This document shows positions 20,022 through 33,043 of a stretch of 64,000 bases of DNA, piece by piece. Source of the DNA: Salinicoccus cyprini (GTDB lineage: Bacteria; Bacillota; Bacilli; Staphylococcales; Salinicoccaceae); NCBI RefSeq assembly GCF_007713705.1, contig NZ_VMSJ01000004.1:1-64000 (forward strand), in the 5' to 3' direction. A model generated the notes under the pieces. The model saw only the letters and a list, made by a program, of their open reading frames with translations, was not told the DNA's origin and made no database searches. Both the position numbers and the translations under genes were made by a program. Position 1 is the stretch's first letter. Each line of letters begins with the position of its first letter.

Positions 20022-20945
20022 TTACAGTCTTGAACCACATACAGGCCAAGGCTGGGATCCTCTTTGATCATAAAGGATCTGAGCTCTTTTAGTCTGCTCT
20101 GCTGCAGAAGCCTGGGAAGGTACGCCGCTTCCGCCTACAGATCTCCAAGTCTGAACATCAAACTGGTAGAGACCATGGTAGAGGCCATTGGAACTTACAA
20201 CGCTTGCATTGCCGCTTGATTCACATTGTGCAAGTGCGCCCCAATTTTGACCGCTTGCATTGCTTGATGCAGAGGTGGATTGGTTTTGTGCTTGAGCCTG
20301 GTTACGCTGCTGGCGTTCCTGTGCTGCCTGTTCCGCCGCACGTTGCTCTGCTGCTGCCTGTTCCGCCGCACGTTGCTCTGCTGCTGCTTGTTCAGCTGCA
20401 CGTTGCTCTGCTGCTGCCTGTTCTTGAGCAGCCTGCTCTGCAGCAACTTGCTGCTCAGAAGGCTGTGCTGGTGCCTGTTGTACTTCTTGTACTTCTTGTA
20501 CTTCTTGTACTTCTTCAACCTGTGGTGCTTCTACAACTGGTTCCTGTACTGCATTGCTACCAGAAACTACAAGTGTTTTACCTGCAAAGATAAGATCTGA
20601 AGAAAGATTGTTCCATGCTTTAAGGTTGGAAACTGTTACGTTGAATTTCTGACCAATTTCAAAAAGTGTATCACCGGAAACGATTGTGTATGTTCCGTCT
20701 TCTGCTACTGCTTCAGTATTCTTTTCAGCTTTTTCGTCGTTGTTCACTTCAAGAACCTGACCAGGCAGGATAAGATCGGATGAAAGATTGTTTTCAGCTT
20801 TGATGGATTGTACTGTCGTATTATTCTCAAAAGCGATTTCTGAAAGCGTGTCACCATTGGATACTGTGTGGCTCGCTGCTTCTGCGCTATATGCAAGTGT
20901 TCCAGATACTGCGATTGCTGCCCCGACCGATAGTACTTTTTTCAT
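20022..20945 (-). CDS. Secreted LysM peptidoglycan hydrolase, SceD/Rpf-like transglycosylase domain
   Basis: Signal peptide (1-24, cleavage after YSAEA), LysM domain 1 (25-68) and LysM domain 2 (84-128), a low-complexity linker with three copies of a 10-residue AAAEQRAAEQ unit preceded by EVQ repeats (about 135-225), and a C-terminal transglycosylase-like domain (231-307) with the catalytic glutamate in LAQCESSGN, YHGLYQFDVQTWRSVGG and QPWPVCGS. It probably cleaves cell wall glycan outside the cell. It occupies the sceD position of staphylococci, but two LysM domains make it a different architecture. A WalR box lies upstream. Confidence 0.88.
   Translation of the reverse strand: MKKVLSVGAAIAVSGTLAYSAEAASHTVSNGDTLSEIAFENNTTVQSIKAENNLSSDLILPGQVLEVNNDEKAEKNTEAVAEDGTYTIVSGDTLFEIGQKFNVTVSNLKAWNNLSSDLIFAGKTLVVSGSNAVQEPVVEAPQVEEVQEVQEVQEVQQAPAQPSEQQVAAEQAAQEQAAAEQRAAEQAAAEQRAAEQAAAEQRAAEQAAQERQQRNQAQAQNQSTSASSNASGQNWGALAQCESSGNASVVSSNGLYHGLYQFDVQTWRSVGGSGVPSQASAAEQTKRAQILYDQRGSQPWPVCGSRL
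20330..20440 (-). repeat. 30-bp tandem repeats inside the LysM hydrolase gene
   Basis: About three 30-bp units, each encoding AAAEQRAAEQ and each with the core GCACGTTGCTCTGCTGCTG on the plus strand. A second stretch of 9-bp repeats (CTTCTTGTA, encoding EVQ) lies at about 20480-20515. Copy number is likely to vary between strains by slippage. Confidence 0.85.
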
Positions 20946-21068
20946 AATTAATATTTCCTCCCGTTGATCCCTTACGATTGGATATCGTGTTTTCTTTATT
21001 AACTATGTAGTACTATATCAGATATAAATATTTCATAGGTTACAGAAATATAAAATGTAAAGCCTTCC

Positions 21069-21085
21069 TTTACAGTTATGTTACA
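21069..21085 (-). promoter_or_regulatory. WalR (YycF) box upstream of the LysM hydrolase gene
   Basis: Minus strand TGTAACATAACTGTAAA exactly fits the WalR direct repeat TGTWAH-N5-TGTWAH. It is 124 nt upstream of the start codon. A GC-poor hairpin TGTAAAG/CTTTACA (21056-21074) overlaps its downstream half. sceD, isaA and other wall hydrolases are known WalKR targets in S. aureus. Confidence 0.8.
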
Positions 21086-21161
21086 GTGATGTTTCTATAT
21101 ATCAGGTATTATTGCAATTTAAGTGTAATTTTATATATATAAGTAATTTTTCAATTATAAC

Positions 21162-21260
21162 TTTAAAGATGACTATGGGAGAAAGCTGTCGTGCCGGGAT
21201 TCGGCAACCATTCTACATAAGCATGAAAAAGAGCGAATATTTCTTTTTTTTAGATAAGCG
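21162..21260 (-). promoter_or_regulatory. Structured upstream element; weak resemblance to c-di-AMP (ydaO/yuaA) riboswitch 3' half
   Basis: Inside the 470-bp gap before the LysM gene, the minus strand has GCGCTTATCT-like sequence near 21255, then TGCCG-AATCC-CGGCA (a small GC-rich hairpin in an A/T-rich region) and ACGACAGCTTTCTCCC. CCGAATCC and GACAGCT recall the 3' conserved part of ydaO RNAs, which control wall hydrolases in several Gram-positives, but the GGGGAACC and GGGGTGAAT elements are missing. It could equally be a small RNA or protein-binding region. Confidence 0.25.
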
Positions 21261-21311
21261 TAATAGAATACTACAACATTGTAATAAAAAAGTTATCATC
21301 AGGCCTTTGAA

Positions 21312-21367
21312 ACATGAAAAAGCTCTGCAAATGGGCTGACCGCAGCGTTCGCCTCATGCAGAGCTAG
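21312..21367 (-). terminator. Terminator of ssb
   Basis: Minus strand AGCTCTGCA and TGCAGAGCT arms around a loop of about 34 nt that can pair further internally, followed by TTTTTC. It lies about 50 nt after the ssb stop. Confidence 0.75.
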
Positions 21368-21415
21368 GTGAGTAGTGTGAGTGTAGAATGTATGAATTGA
21401 GTGGTGTGAGTATGT

Positions 21416-22000
21416 TCAAGCAAGGGCTTTCGTTTTAATCTCCTCGATGTCACTGTTCGGTGCAGTGTGTGCTCTGCTGTCAGTTCCATCTTTTCCATTA
21501 TGCTCTTTAAGTATTTTTTCAAGTGGCTCCAGATGCTTTTCCTTCTCTTCGGTCATACTGCCGCTTTCACTTTTCTTCTCCAGAGTGTGAACAGACCGCT
21601 CTCCGATATAGTCCCATTGGTCGTAATGCCTGACAGCATCGCTGATCAGTTTGGAAGGATTGCCCATATCTTTCTGGTCGTTCATCTTATCCGGGAGACG
21701 CTTGACGTTTTCTGCCCAGATTTCCATTCTGTATTCCTTCTCCTCTTCGGACGTGGTATATACGGTGGTGGCCACCTGACCGCTGACGCAAAGAATTTCT
21801 CCTTCTTTTGATTCCGAAAGAACTTTAGGAAGCGCTTTGCCGAATGCCTTGCAGTAGATGAAATGAACTTCCTTCGCTTTCCGTTCATCCTTCGGCACTC
21901 TGACAGTAGCAATAATGAATGAATTGACACTGCCGTTTGCCGTCTTCTGTACAGTGACATTCCTTACGAGCTCCCCGACGAGCAGTACTTTGTTCATCAT
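21416..22000 (-). CDS. Single-stranded DNA-binding protein, SsbB-type (second ssb)
   Basis: OB-fold in residues 1-105 (MNKVLLVGELVRNVTVQKTANGS, then a strand pattern ending YRMEIWAENVKRL). The tail is about 90 residues, acidic and Lys-rich, without the DDDIPF-type C-terminal tip that recruits partner proteins in the housekeeping SSB. In staphylococci this locus carries the shorter non-essential paralogue. It starts at the first of two adjacent ATGs; AGGGGGTG lies 5 nt upstream, and either codon could be used. Confidence 0.8.
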   Translation of the reverse strand: MMNKVLLVGELVRNVTVQKTANGSVNSFIIATVRVPKDERKAKEVHFIYCKAFGKALPKVLSESKEGEILCVSGQVATTVYTTSEEEKEYRMEIWAENVKRLPDKMNDQKDMGNPSKLISDAVRHYDQWDYIGERSVHTLEKKSESGSMTEEKEKHLEPLEKILKEHNGKDGTDSRAHTAPNSDIEEIKTKALA

Positions 22001-22191
22001 GTTTTCACCCCCTTCCTGAATCTAAAGATAAAGGGTGGTTTAATTTTCTGCAAAACGCGTAAATTTGATTTTATGGTCCATTTTCCTGCAATTAGTATAT
22101 ATTCCGGGATCACCCACGTTATAATGGTAATGAAGCATATTCATATATACGGTATTTGCTGGTATGTATTTATTTTAAAAGGGGGATGCAT

Positions 22192-22617
22192 ATGAAGTCA
22201 TTTAAAGTGGTGGAACTGAAGCTTGAACACGAAAATAACTTCATCATACTGGATCTGATTGATGGTATCATCATCAATAATGAAAAACCGGATGATCCAT
22301 GGCTGATAGAAATCTCAACATCACCGGATTTCAAAGATATACTCAAGGAGCTGGTGGGCGCTGAACTTGATCTGCTCGTGACGATTACACGCCATTCGAA
22401 TGAACCAGCAAGATTCAAAGGCATATTCAATGAAATGAATGAAATAGACAATGCACTGTCCTTGATTTTCAATGGCCGCATCATCGTCCAGAGTCCGCAC
22501 TATGCACAGGATCTTCTTACGCACCTTCTTGATGAAGGCTATGAGCAGGAGCAGCTGCTTAACGAATTCAAAGCAATGATGGAATCGAAAGCCGAAATAA
22601 AAACATCCGATGACTGA
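22192..22617 (+). CDS. ywpF: YwpF-like protein
   Basis: 141 residues, cytoplasmic, no membrane segment. The pattern MKSFKVVELKL...DLIDGIIINNEKPDDPWLIEI...SNEPARFKG...LLDEGY matches the YwpF family of Bacillus and Staphylococcus, whose role is unknown. I use the ATG at 22192 after AAAAGGGGGATG rather than the in-frame ATGs at 22156 and 22186. Its last five codons lie in a palindrome shared with fabZ. Confidence 0.85.
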   Translation: MKSFKVVELKLEHENNFIILDLIDGIIINNEKPDDPWLIEISTSPDFKDILKELVGAELDLLVTITRHSNEPARFKGIFNEMNEIDNALSLIFNGRIIVQSPHYAQDLLTHLLDEGYEQEQLLNEFKAMMESKAEIKTSDD

Positions 22618-22635
22618 TCAGTCATCGGATGTTTT
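22600..22635. terminator. Perfect 36-bp palindrome: bidirectional terminator containing both stop codons
   Basis: The 18-bp arm AAAACATCCGATGACTGA meets its exact complement with no spacer. As RNA it gives about 16 bp around a 4-nt loop, with TTTTGTTA following on the plus strand and TTTTTAT on the minus strand. The stop codons of ywpF and fabZ abut at its centre (22617/22618). Confidence 0.92.
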
Positions 22636-23061
22636 GTTATCCTGGATTGCAAAAGTGATTTCGCATTTGCATGCCACTTCACCATCTACCGTAGCAACAG
22701 CGTCACCTTTGCCGATCGGGCCTCTCAGCTTGGTGATCTCTACTGTGAGTTCCAATGTATCCCCAGGTTTTACCTGTCTTTTGAATTTGCATTTATCAAT
22801 GCCCGCAAAGAAGGCCAGCTTGCCTTTGAAACGCTCTTCCTGAAGCAGAGCAACTGCACCTGTCTGGGCGAGTGCTTCAACAATCAGCACGCCGGGCATT
22901 ACTGCATACTCAGGAAAATGCCCTTGGAAAAAAGGCTCGTTTCCTGACACCTGCTTGATGCCTGAGCACTTGACCCCCGGCTCTATCTCGGTCACTTTAT
23001 CGATAAGAAGAAAAGGGGGACGATGCGGTATAACCGCTTTGATCTGGTCGTAAGTCAGCAT
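22618..23061 (-). CDS. fabZ: 3-hydroxyacyl-ACP dehydratase FabZ
   Basis: Fatty acid elongation dehydratase. The hot-dog fold has the catalytic histidine in [25 protein letters not shown] with the catalytic glutamate 14 residues later, and the start [11 protein letters not shown]. 147 residues is the usual length. It lies 4 nt after the epuA-like gene in the murA-epuA-fabZ cluster, the same order as in staphylococci. Confidence 0.96.
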   Translation of the reverse strand: MLTYDQIKAVIPHRPPFLLIDKVTEIEPGVKCSGIKQVSGNEPFFQGHFPEYAVMPGVLIVEALAQTGAVALLQEERFKGKLAFFAGIDKCKFKRQVKPGDTLELTVEITKLRGPIGKGDAVATVDGEVACKCEITFAIQDNKTSDD

Positions 23062-23065
23062 AATA

Positions 23066-23254
23066 TCATTCCTTGGTCAAATTGATGATGTGTTCCCATG
23101 TCTCTATACGAAACACTTCCATTGGATTATCCAGTATGCCGAAGCCGATCATCAATCCTGCAAAGAATACGATGATGGCAATATAGATGAACAGCAGTAT
23201 CCTGATAATCAATGGGAATCTGCGGTGAACTAGCTTTTTTGATTGCTCAGCCAT
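23066..23254 (-). CDS. EpuA-family small membrane protein (often labelled RNA polymerase subunit beta)
   Basis: 62 residues: a basic N-terminus ([13 protein letters not shown]), one transmembrane helix (about 15-42) and a short C-terminal tail. It matches by length, composition and position the murA-fabZ-linked family PF11772 (EpuA), frequently misnamed after an RpoB fusion in other genomes. It is not an RNA polymerase subunit. Function unknown; its place between murA and fabZ points to the envelope. Confidence 0.8.
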   Translation of the reverse strand: MAEQSKKLVHRRFPLIIRILLFIYIAIIVFFAGLMIGFGILDNPMEVFRIETWEHIINLTKE

Positions 23255-23266
23255 AGAACTACCTCT

Positions 23267-24559
23267 TTATTTCGAAAATGTCACACTTTCCTGTGTGGAA
23301 CTTTCACCCGTCCGTTCTATGTCGGCTCCAAGCTGCTGCAGCTTCTTATGGAAGTTGACATACCCGCGGTCAAGGTGTCTTAATTCAGTAACTACAGTAT
23401 ACCCGTCTGCTGCCAAACCTGCAAGGATCAGCGCAGCTGCCGCTCTCAGATCGGTTGCTTTTACACGACCCGCTGCAAGTTTTTCGCCACCTTTTATGAA
23501 GGCATGATTATCTTCCACATCGATGTCTGCATCCATATTTCTGAACTCATTGACATGCATGAATCTGTTTTCGAATATGGTTTCCGTAATGATGCTTGTA
23601 CCATTGACTGTAGACAGCAGGGCCATCATCTGGCTCTGCATGTCCGTCGGGAAACCGGGATGCGGCATCGTCTTGACCTTGATCGGCTTCAATTGCTCGT
23701 CCGGGATGACACGGATGCTGTTTCCTTCTTCTTCAATGCGCACACCTGCTTCTTCCAGCTTCGATATCAGTGCAGTGAGGTGATTCGGCATTACATTATC
23801 CAGTACAATCTCACTGCGCGTTATCGCACCAGCAATCATGAATGTACCCGCTTCGATCCGGTCCGGGATGACAGTATGCTCTGCTCCATGCAGTACTTCA
23901 ACACCTTCAATAGTGATATGGCCTGTTCCAGCACCTTGGACTTTACCGCCCATCGCATTGATATAGTTGGCCAGATCTTCAATCTCAGGCTCTCTTGCAG
24001 CGTTTTCCAGCTCTGTAACACCATCAGCCAGGCTGGCAGCCATGATGAGATTCTGCGTTGCACCGACACTCGGGAAATCGAGGTATATCTTCGCACCTTT
24101 CAGACTGCCGTCGACCGTACCTTCGAAGCTGCCGTCAACCGTACGGAAAGTAGCCCCCATCTTCTCCAGTCCTTTGATGTGCTGCTCCACCGGTCTTGAT
24201 CCGATTGCGCAGCCACCTGGCATTGCAACGTTGCAATAGCCATATCTGCCTAGCAGTGGACCCATGACCAGCATGCTTGCGCGCATCTTGTTAACCAGAT
24301 TGAAAGGCGCGTTGCAGTTCAATTCATCAGTTGCATCGACTGTGATCGTTTTACCTTCCGGCACAACAGAAGCACCGAGGTGACCGAGCAGTGCACTCAG
24401 CGTTTTAACATCGGATAGATCCGGTACGTTATGTAGCTTCGATACTCCGCTTTCTGCAAGCAAAGAAGCCGTCAGAATTGGCAATACAGCATTTTTTGAA
24501 CCTTCTATTTCAACAGAACCTGATAGTTTATTTCCACCTTTAACAATTATAGAATCCAT
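23267..24559 (-). CDS. murA: UDP-GlcNAc 1-carboxyvinyltransferase MurA (first copy)
   Basis: First committed step of peptidoglycan synthesis. EPSP-synthase fold of 430 residues. The active-site cysteine, the fosfomycin target, is in [18 protein letters not shown] (near 118). Other conserved pieces are [10 protein letters not shown] and [16 protein letters not shown]. Start at the ATG at 24559 (MDSIIVKGG), 8 nt after GGAG; the GTG 9 nt upstream is in frame but worse placed. A second paralogue, murZ, lies at 41313-42581. Confidence 0.96.
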   Translation of the reverse strand: MDSIIVKGGNKLSGSVEIEGSKNAVLPILTASLLAESGVSKLHNVPDLSDVKTLSALLGHLGASVVPEGKTITVDATDELNCNAPFNLVNKMRASMLVMGPLLGRYGYCNVAMPGGCAIGSRPVEQHIKGLEKMGATFRTVDGSFEGTVDGSLKGAKIYLDFPSVGATQNLIMAASLADGVTELENAAREPEIEDLANYINAMGGKVQGAGTGHITIEGVEVLHGAEHTVIPDRIEAGTFMIAGAITRSEIVLDNVMPNHLTALISKLEEAGVRIEEEGNSIRVIPDEQLKPIKVKTMPHPGFPTDMQSQMMALLSTVNGTSIITETIFENRFMHVNEFRNMDADIDVEDNHAFIKGGEKLAAGRVKATDLRAAAALILAGLAADGYTVVTELRHLDRGYVNFHKKLQQLGADIERTGESSTQESVTFSK

Positions 24560-24637
24560 TTTTCTCACTCCATACTTTTACTTTCGTTACACTATTCACT
24601 ATTTTAAAGATGTATAAACATGTTTGCAAAGCAATTA

Positions 24638-24865
24638 TCAAAATAGCAGGGCTGCTTCCTGAACAAGCCTGAAAAAGTCCATGATGAAGTTGCTGAGTGC
24701 ACTTCCCAGAAGTACAGCAGCCAGTATGATGAACATCCTGATACGGCCTGTTTCGCCTTTTCTGAACCACGCATCTACATTCAGGGCACCAAGCACCCAG
24801 AATGAAAAAATGACACATAGCATATGCAGGAAGATATGCATGAAAGCAAGTTGGGAATACAACAT
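24638..24865 (-). CDS. DUF1146 membrane protein (YwzB-like)
   Basis: 75 residues with two hydrophobic helices and a WFRKGETGRIRMFIILAAVLLGSALSNF segment typical of DUF1146. It always lies between atpC and murA in related Firmicutes. I take the ATG at 24865 (MLYSQLAFMHI), 8 nt after AAAAGGTGA; the GTG 12 nt upstream overlaps that ribosome site. Function unknown. Confidence 0.82.
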   Translation of the reverse strand: MLYSQLAFMHIFLHMLCVIFSFWVLGALNVDAWFRKGETGRIRMFIILAAVLLGSALSNFIMDFFRLVQEAALLF

Positions 24866-24882
24866 ATTACTATTCACCTTTT

Positions 24883-24907
24883 AAAAAACCCGGGCAGTAG
24901 CCCGGGT
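24883..24907 (-). terminator. Terminator of the atp operon
   Basis: Minus strand ACCCGGG-CTACTG-CCCGGGT followed by TTTTT, 8 nt after the atpC stop and before the DUF1146 gene. Confidence 0.92.
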
Positions 24908-24914
24908 CGATTTA

Positions 24915-25322
24915 TTATTTATGTTTTGCTACATCCAATCGGTTGACCGCACGTTGCAATGCAAGATCAGCACGATATCTATCAACTTTTTCGTCACGCG
25001 CCTGCTGGAGCAGTGCTTCAGCACGTTCTCTTGCCGCTGTGGCACGATCGGTGTCGATATCTTCAGCAAACTCGCCAGCCTGTACAAGTACCGTCACCTT
25101 TTCAGGACGTATTTCGACAAAACCATCTGTTACTGCAAAGTACTCGAACTGTCCATCGATCTTTGTACGCAGACTGCCGATTTTAAGCGCAGCAACCGTC
25201 GGGACGTGGCCGGCCATGACGCCGAGCTCACCCTGTTTGGTCTGGAGTATTATGATTTCACAGTCCTCTTCAGAAAAAACAGAACCGTTTGGTGTAACTA
25301 CATCCAGTGCAATTGTACTCAT
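24915..25322 (-). CDS. atpC: ATP synthase F1 epsilon subunit
   Basis: 135 residues: beta-sandwich N-terminus (TPNGSVFSEEDCEIIILQTKQGELGVMAGHVPTVAALKIG) and a C-terminal helical hairpin (about 90-133, RAEALLQQARDEKVDRYRADLALQRAVNRL) that can inhibit ATP hydrolysis. Last gene of the atpIBEFHAGDC operon, 18 nt after atpD. Confidence 0.96.
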   Translation of the reverse strand: MSTIALDVVTPNGSVFSEEDCEIIILQTKQGELGVMAGHVPTVAALKIGSLRTKIDGQFEYFAVTDGFVEIRPEKVTVLVQAGEFAEDIDTDRATAARERAEALLQQARDEKVDRYRADLALQRAVNRLDVAKHK

Positions 25323-25340
25323 TTGCTAACCCTCCCGATT

Positions 25341-26768
<1,428 letters not shown>

Positions 26769-26775
26769 TCATTCT

Positions 26776-27663
<888 letters not shown>

Positions 27664-27683
27664 TTATTCTATATTCATCACCC

Positions 27684-29198
<1,515 letters not shown>

Positions 29199-29209
29199 TC
29201 ACTCCTTAA

Positions 29210-29752
29210 TTAGCTATTAGTTCTTTCTCTGAACCGGTTTTTCAAATCGGACAGCTGGGCATTCACCGAGCCGTCATATACTTTGGTTCCGATGAATACA
29301 CGGATACCACCGATAAGCGATTCATTCACCCTGTTCTCTATGAGCAGTTTTGAAAGTCCCGTCTTTTTGATAAAGACTTTACCGATACTTTCTATTTCCT
29401 CATCAGAGAGTGGATATACCGATTCGATCACTACATTTTCCTGGTTATAATGCGCATTGTAATTTTGTATGAAATGAGAATGAACTGCTTCAATCTCATT
29501 GAACCTGTTGCGGTCTGATAGGATGAGCAGCATATTCCGGAGCGGTTCGCTGGCATTGCCGAAAGCTTTCGCTACTGCCTGCCGGCGATCTTCCCGTGAA
29601 ATTCTGGGATTGTTCATGAAAGTAATGAAACCAGGCGTTTTACGCACTGATTTGACCACTTCATCGAAATCCGCTCTGACTTTTTCGAGCTGTCCATTTT
29701 CGCTGACGATACTGAACAGAGCCTGGGAATATTTCTGAGCCGAGTTAGCCAT
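29210..29752 (-). CDS. atpH: ATP synthase F1 delta subunit
   Basis: Peripheral-stalk subunit (OSCP type), 180 residues. It begins MANSAQKYSQALF and ends with GGIRVFIGTKVYDGSVNAQLSDLKNRF, the family's conserved C-terminal segment. It shares one base with the atpF stop codon (TAATG), indicating coupling. Confidence 0.96.
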   Translation of the reverse strand: MANSAQKYSQALFSIVSENGQLEKVRADFDEVVKSVRKTPGFITFMNNPRISREDRRQAVAKAFGNASEPLRNMLLILSDRNRFNEIEAVHSHFIQNYNAHYNQENVVIESVYPLSDEEIESIGKVFIKKTGLSKLLIENRVNESLIGGIRVFIGTKVYDGSVNAQLSDLKNRFRERTNS

Positions 29753-30267
29753 TATTTACCCCCTGCTTCCTGTAGGTATCTTGCAACGAGATCTTTCTGA
29801 TCCTGCTTGTTGATTTCTTTTGAAATCATCTTCTCAGCAATCAGAACAGAAATGTCAGCCACCTGATCATTGATATCGCGGATCGCTTTCTGCTTTTCTC
29901 TTTCGATATCAGCTTTGGCGTCTTCCATCATCTGGTTTGCACGTGTGTTTGCATCATGGATGATTGCTTCTTGCTCTTTCTTCGCCTGCTCTTTTGCATT
30001 GTCCATCATCTCGGAAATTTCAGCCTGCGTATTTCTCAGCACAGCTTCATTTTCTTCCTTGAGACTGACAGCTTCCATCCTGCGCTGTTCTGCATCATCT
30101 ATTTCTGAATGGATCAGCTGTTCGCGCTCATCCATCACTTTTTTCAATGGCTTCCATACGAAATATGAAAGAACCAAGAGAAGGACGATGAAAGCAGCCA
30201 GCTGGATCAGACTGTTACCAATTGCTGCCGGCACCGTGTCCGTAGCTCCTAATATAAGAAATTCCAC
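29752..30267 (-). CDS. atpF: ATP synthase Fo b subunit
   Basis: Peripheral stalk, 171 residues. One N-terminal transmembrane helix (about 18-40, LIQLAAFIVLLLVLSYFVWKPL) is followed by a long charged coiled coil (45-165). Standard length for Firmicutes. Confidence 0.96.
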   Translation of the reverse strand: MEFLILGATDTVPAAIGNSLIQLAAFIVLLLVLSYFVWKPLKKVMDEREQLIHSEIDDAEQRRMEAVSLKEENEAVLRNTQAEISEMMDNAKEQAKKEQEAIIHDANTRANQMMEDAKADIEREKQKAIRDINDQVADISVLIAEKMISKEINKQDQKDLVARYLQEAGGK

Positions 30268-30325
30268 CTATGTACACTCCTTTCGCGAGAGTTTCATTCT
30301 ATTTTCATAGTCGACATAATAAGAG

Positions 30326-30352
30326 GGCGAAATCTTGATAGAAGACTTCGCC
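30326..30352 (-). other. Intercistronic hairpin between atpE and atpF
   Basis: Minus strand GGCGAAGTCTTC-TATC-AAGATTTCGCC forms a strong stem in the 99-nt gap after atpE, without a U-tract. It may protect the highly expressed atpE mRNA or limit reading into atpF; no termination is implied. Confidence 0.6.
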
Positions 30353-30366
30353 AGATGTAACGTTTC

Positions 30367-30600
<234 letters not shown>

Positions 30601-30635
30601 CTAAAATATTTTAAATGGTTGGTTATAATTTTATA

Positions 30636-31746
<1,111 letters not shown>

Positions 31747-31776
31747 TGTCTCCTAGTGTATTCTGCGGCTTTTTGT

Positions 31777-31830
31777 TGTAAACCGTTACATTACTCTTGT
31801 AATGATATATCTTTGTATTTTTTATGTCAA
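31777..31830 (-). promoter_or_regulatory. Promoter of the atp operon with two operator-like repeats
   Basis: Minus strand TTGACA (31825-31830), 17 nt, TATCAT (31802-31807). The inverted repeat CATTAC-TCTT-GTAATG (31789-31804) overlaps the -10/+1 region, and TGTAAACCGTTACA (31777-31790, plus strand) is one mismatch from the CcpA cre consensus TGWNANCGNTNWCA. Together these suggest carbon or energy control of ATP synthase. Confidence 0.65.
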
Positions 31831-31888
31831 TATTATGGATAAATTAATTTCAGCGTACATTTTTTATGACATATTATCGACATATTTC

Positions 31889-33022
31889 CTAGATATCGAA
31901 GCTTTCAGGCTTATCTTCTCTGATTCCATAGTAGTATTTTATGTTTTCACATATTCTGAGTGATGCTTTGCCATCACCATAAGGGTTGCTCGCTTCCGCC
32001 ATCTTCTGATAGACACTGTCATCCGTCAGCAGTTCTTTCGTCAGGTTGTAGATGTTTTCCTTCTTTATACCGGCAAGCTTGAGTGTCCCTGCTTCTACGC
32101 CTTCCGGTCTTTCCGTTGTATCTCTGAGCACCAGCACAGGCTTTCTGAGAGAAGGTGCTTCCTCCTGGACGCCACCGGAATCGGTCATGATGATATGACT
32201 TTTTGCTGCGAAGTTATGGAAGTCGAACACGTCGAGCGGCTCGATGATCTCGATCCGATCATGATCGGACAGATACTTATTGGCAATCTCCCTCACTTTA
32301 GGGTTCTTATGGATCGGATATACTACAGTAACATCCTCGAACTCCTCCACAATTTCACGTACCGCACTGAAGATGTTCTCCATCGGCATGCCGATATTTT
32401 CCCTTCTATGGGCAGTAAGCAGAATCACCTTGTTGTCTTTGTGCCTGTCTATGATCTCACTTTCATATGCATCGTTCACTGTGGTCTTGAGCGCATCGAT
32501 TGCCGTGTTGCCGGTGACAGAAATGCTGTCCGCCTTCTTGTTCTCCTGCAGCAGATTCTCTCTGGACGTCTCAGTCGGAGCAAAATGAAGGTCGGCAAGT
32601 ACACCTGTCATCTGACGGTTCATCTCTTCAGGGAATGGAGAGTATTTATTATTCGTTCTCAGTCCCGCTTCGACATGGCCGATGTCAACTTCGTTATAGA
32701 ATGCTGCCAGGCTGCCGGCAAACGTTGTCGTTGTATCTCCATGGACAAGAATCATGTCCGGTTCTGCTTCTTTGATAACAGACTCGAGGCCGGCGATTAC
32801 TCTGCCCGTCACTTCAGACAGTGTCTGCCCCTTCTGCATGATATCCAGATCATAGTCCGGCGTGATGCCGAAAATTTCGAGTACCTGGTCGAGCATCTCA
32901 CGGTGCTGTGCAGTGACCACGACTACCGGCTCAAGTTCCGGATCATTTTTCAGTGCGAGAACAAGCGGTGCCATTTTGATCGCCTCAGGTCGTGTGCCGA
33001 ATATCGTCATGATTTTCTTCAT
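31889..33022 (-). CDS. wecB: UDP-N-acetylglucosamine 2-epimerase (non-hydrolysing)
   Basis: Makes UDP-ManNAc for wall teichoic acid linkage units or capsule. 377 residues with TIFGTRPEAIKMAPLV at the N-terminus, HVEAGLRT, LLTAHRRENIG and the TDSGGVQEEAPSLRKPVL segment near 290, all diagnostic for MnaA/WecB. Same place as staphylococcal mnaA, 22 nt after upp. Confidence 0.95.
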   Translation of the reverse strand: MKKIMTIFGTRPEAIKMAPLVLALKNDPELEPVVVVTAQHREMLDQVLEIFGITPDYDLDIMQKGQTLSEVTGRVIAGLESVIKEAEPDMILVHGDTTTTFAGSLAAFYNEVDIGHVEAGLRTNNKYSPFPEEMNRQMTGVLADLHFAPTETSRENLLQENKKADSISVTGNTAIDALKTTVNDAYESEIIDRHKDNKVILLTAHRRENIGMPMENIFSAVREIVEEFEDVTVVYPIHKNPKVREIANKYLSDHDRIEIIEPLDVFDFHNFAAKSHIIMTDSGGVQEEAPSLRKPVLVLRDTTERPEGVEAGTLKLAGIKKENIYNLTKELLTDDSVYQKMAEASNPYGDGKASLRICENIKYYYGIREDKPESFDI

Positions 33023-33043
33023 AGATTCTTCTCCTTGTCAGTT

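Noticed and set aside
20330-20440. CRISPR-like regular repeats
   Set aside because: The 30-bp repeats are in frame within the LysM hydrolase and encode AAAEQRAAEQ; there are no spacers.
23066-23254. RNA polymerase beta subunit fragment
   Set aside because: The common database name is misleading; the 62-residue single-helix protein has no RpoB sequence and belongs to the EpuA family.
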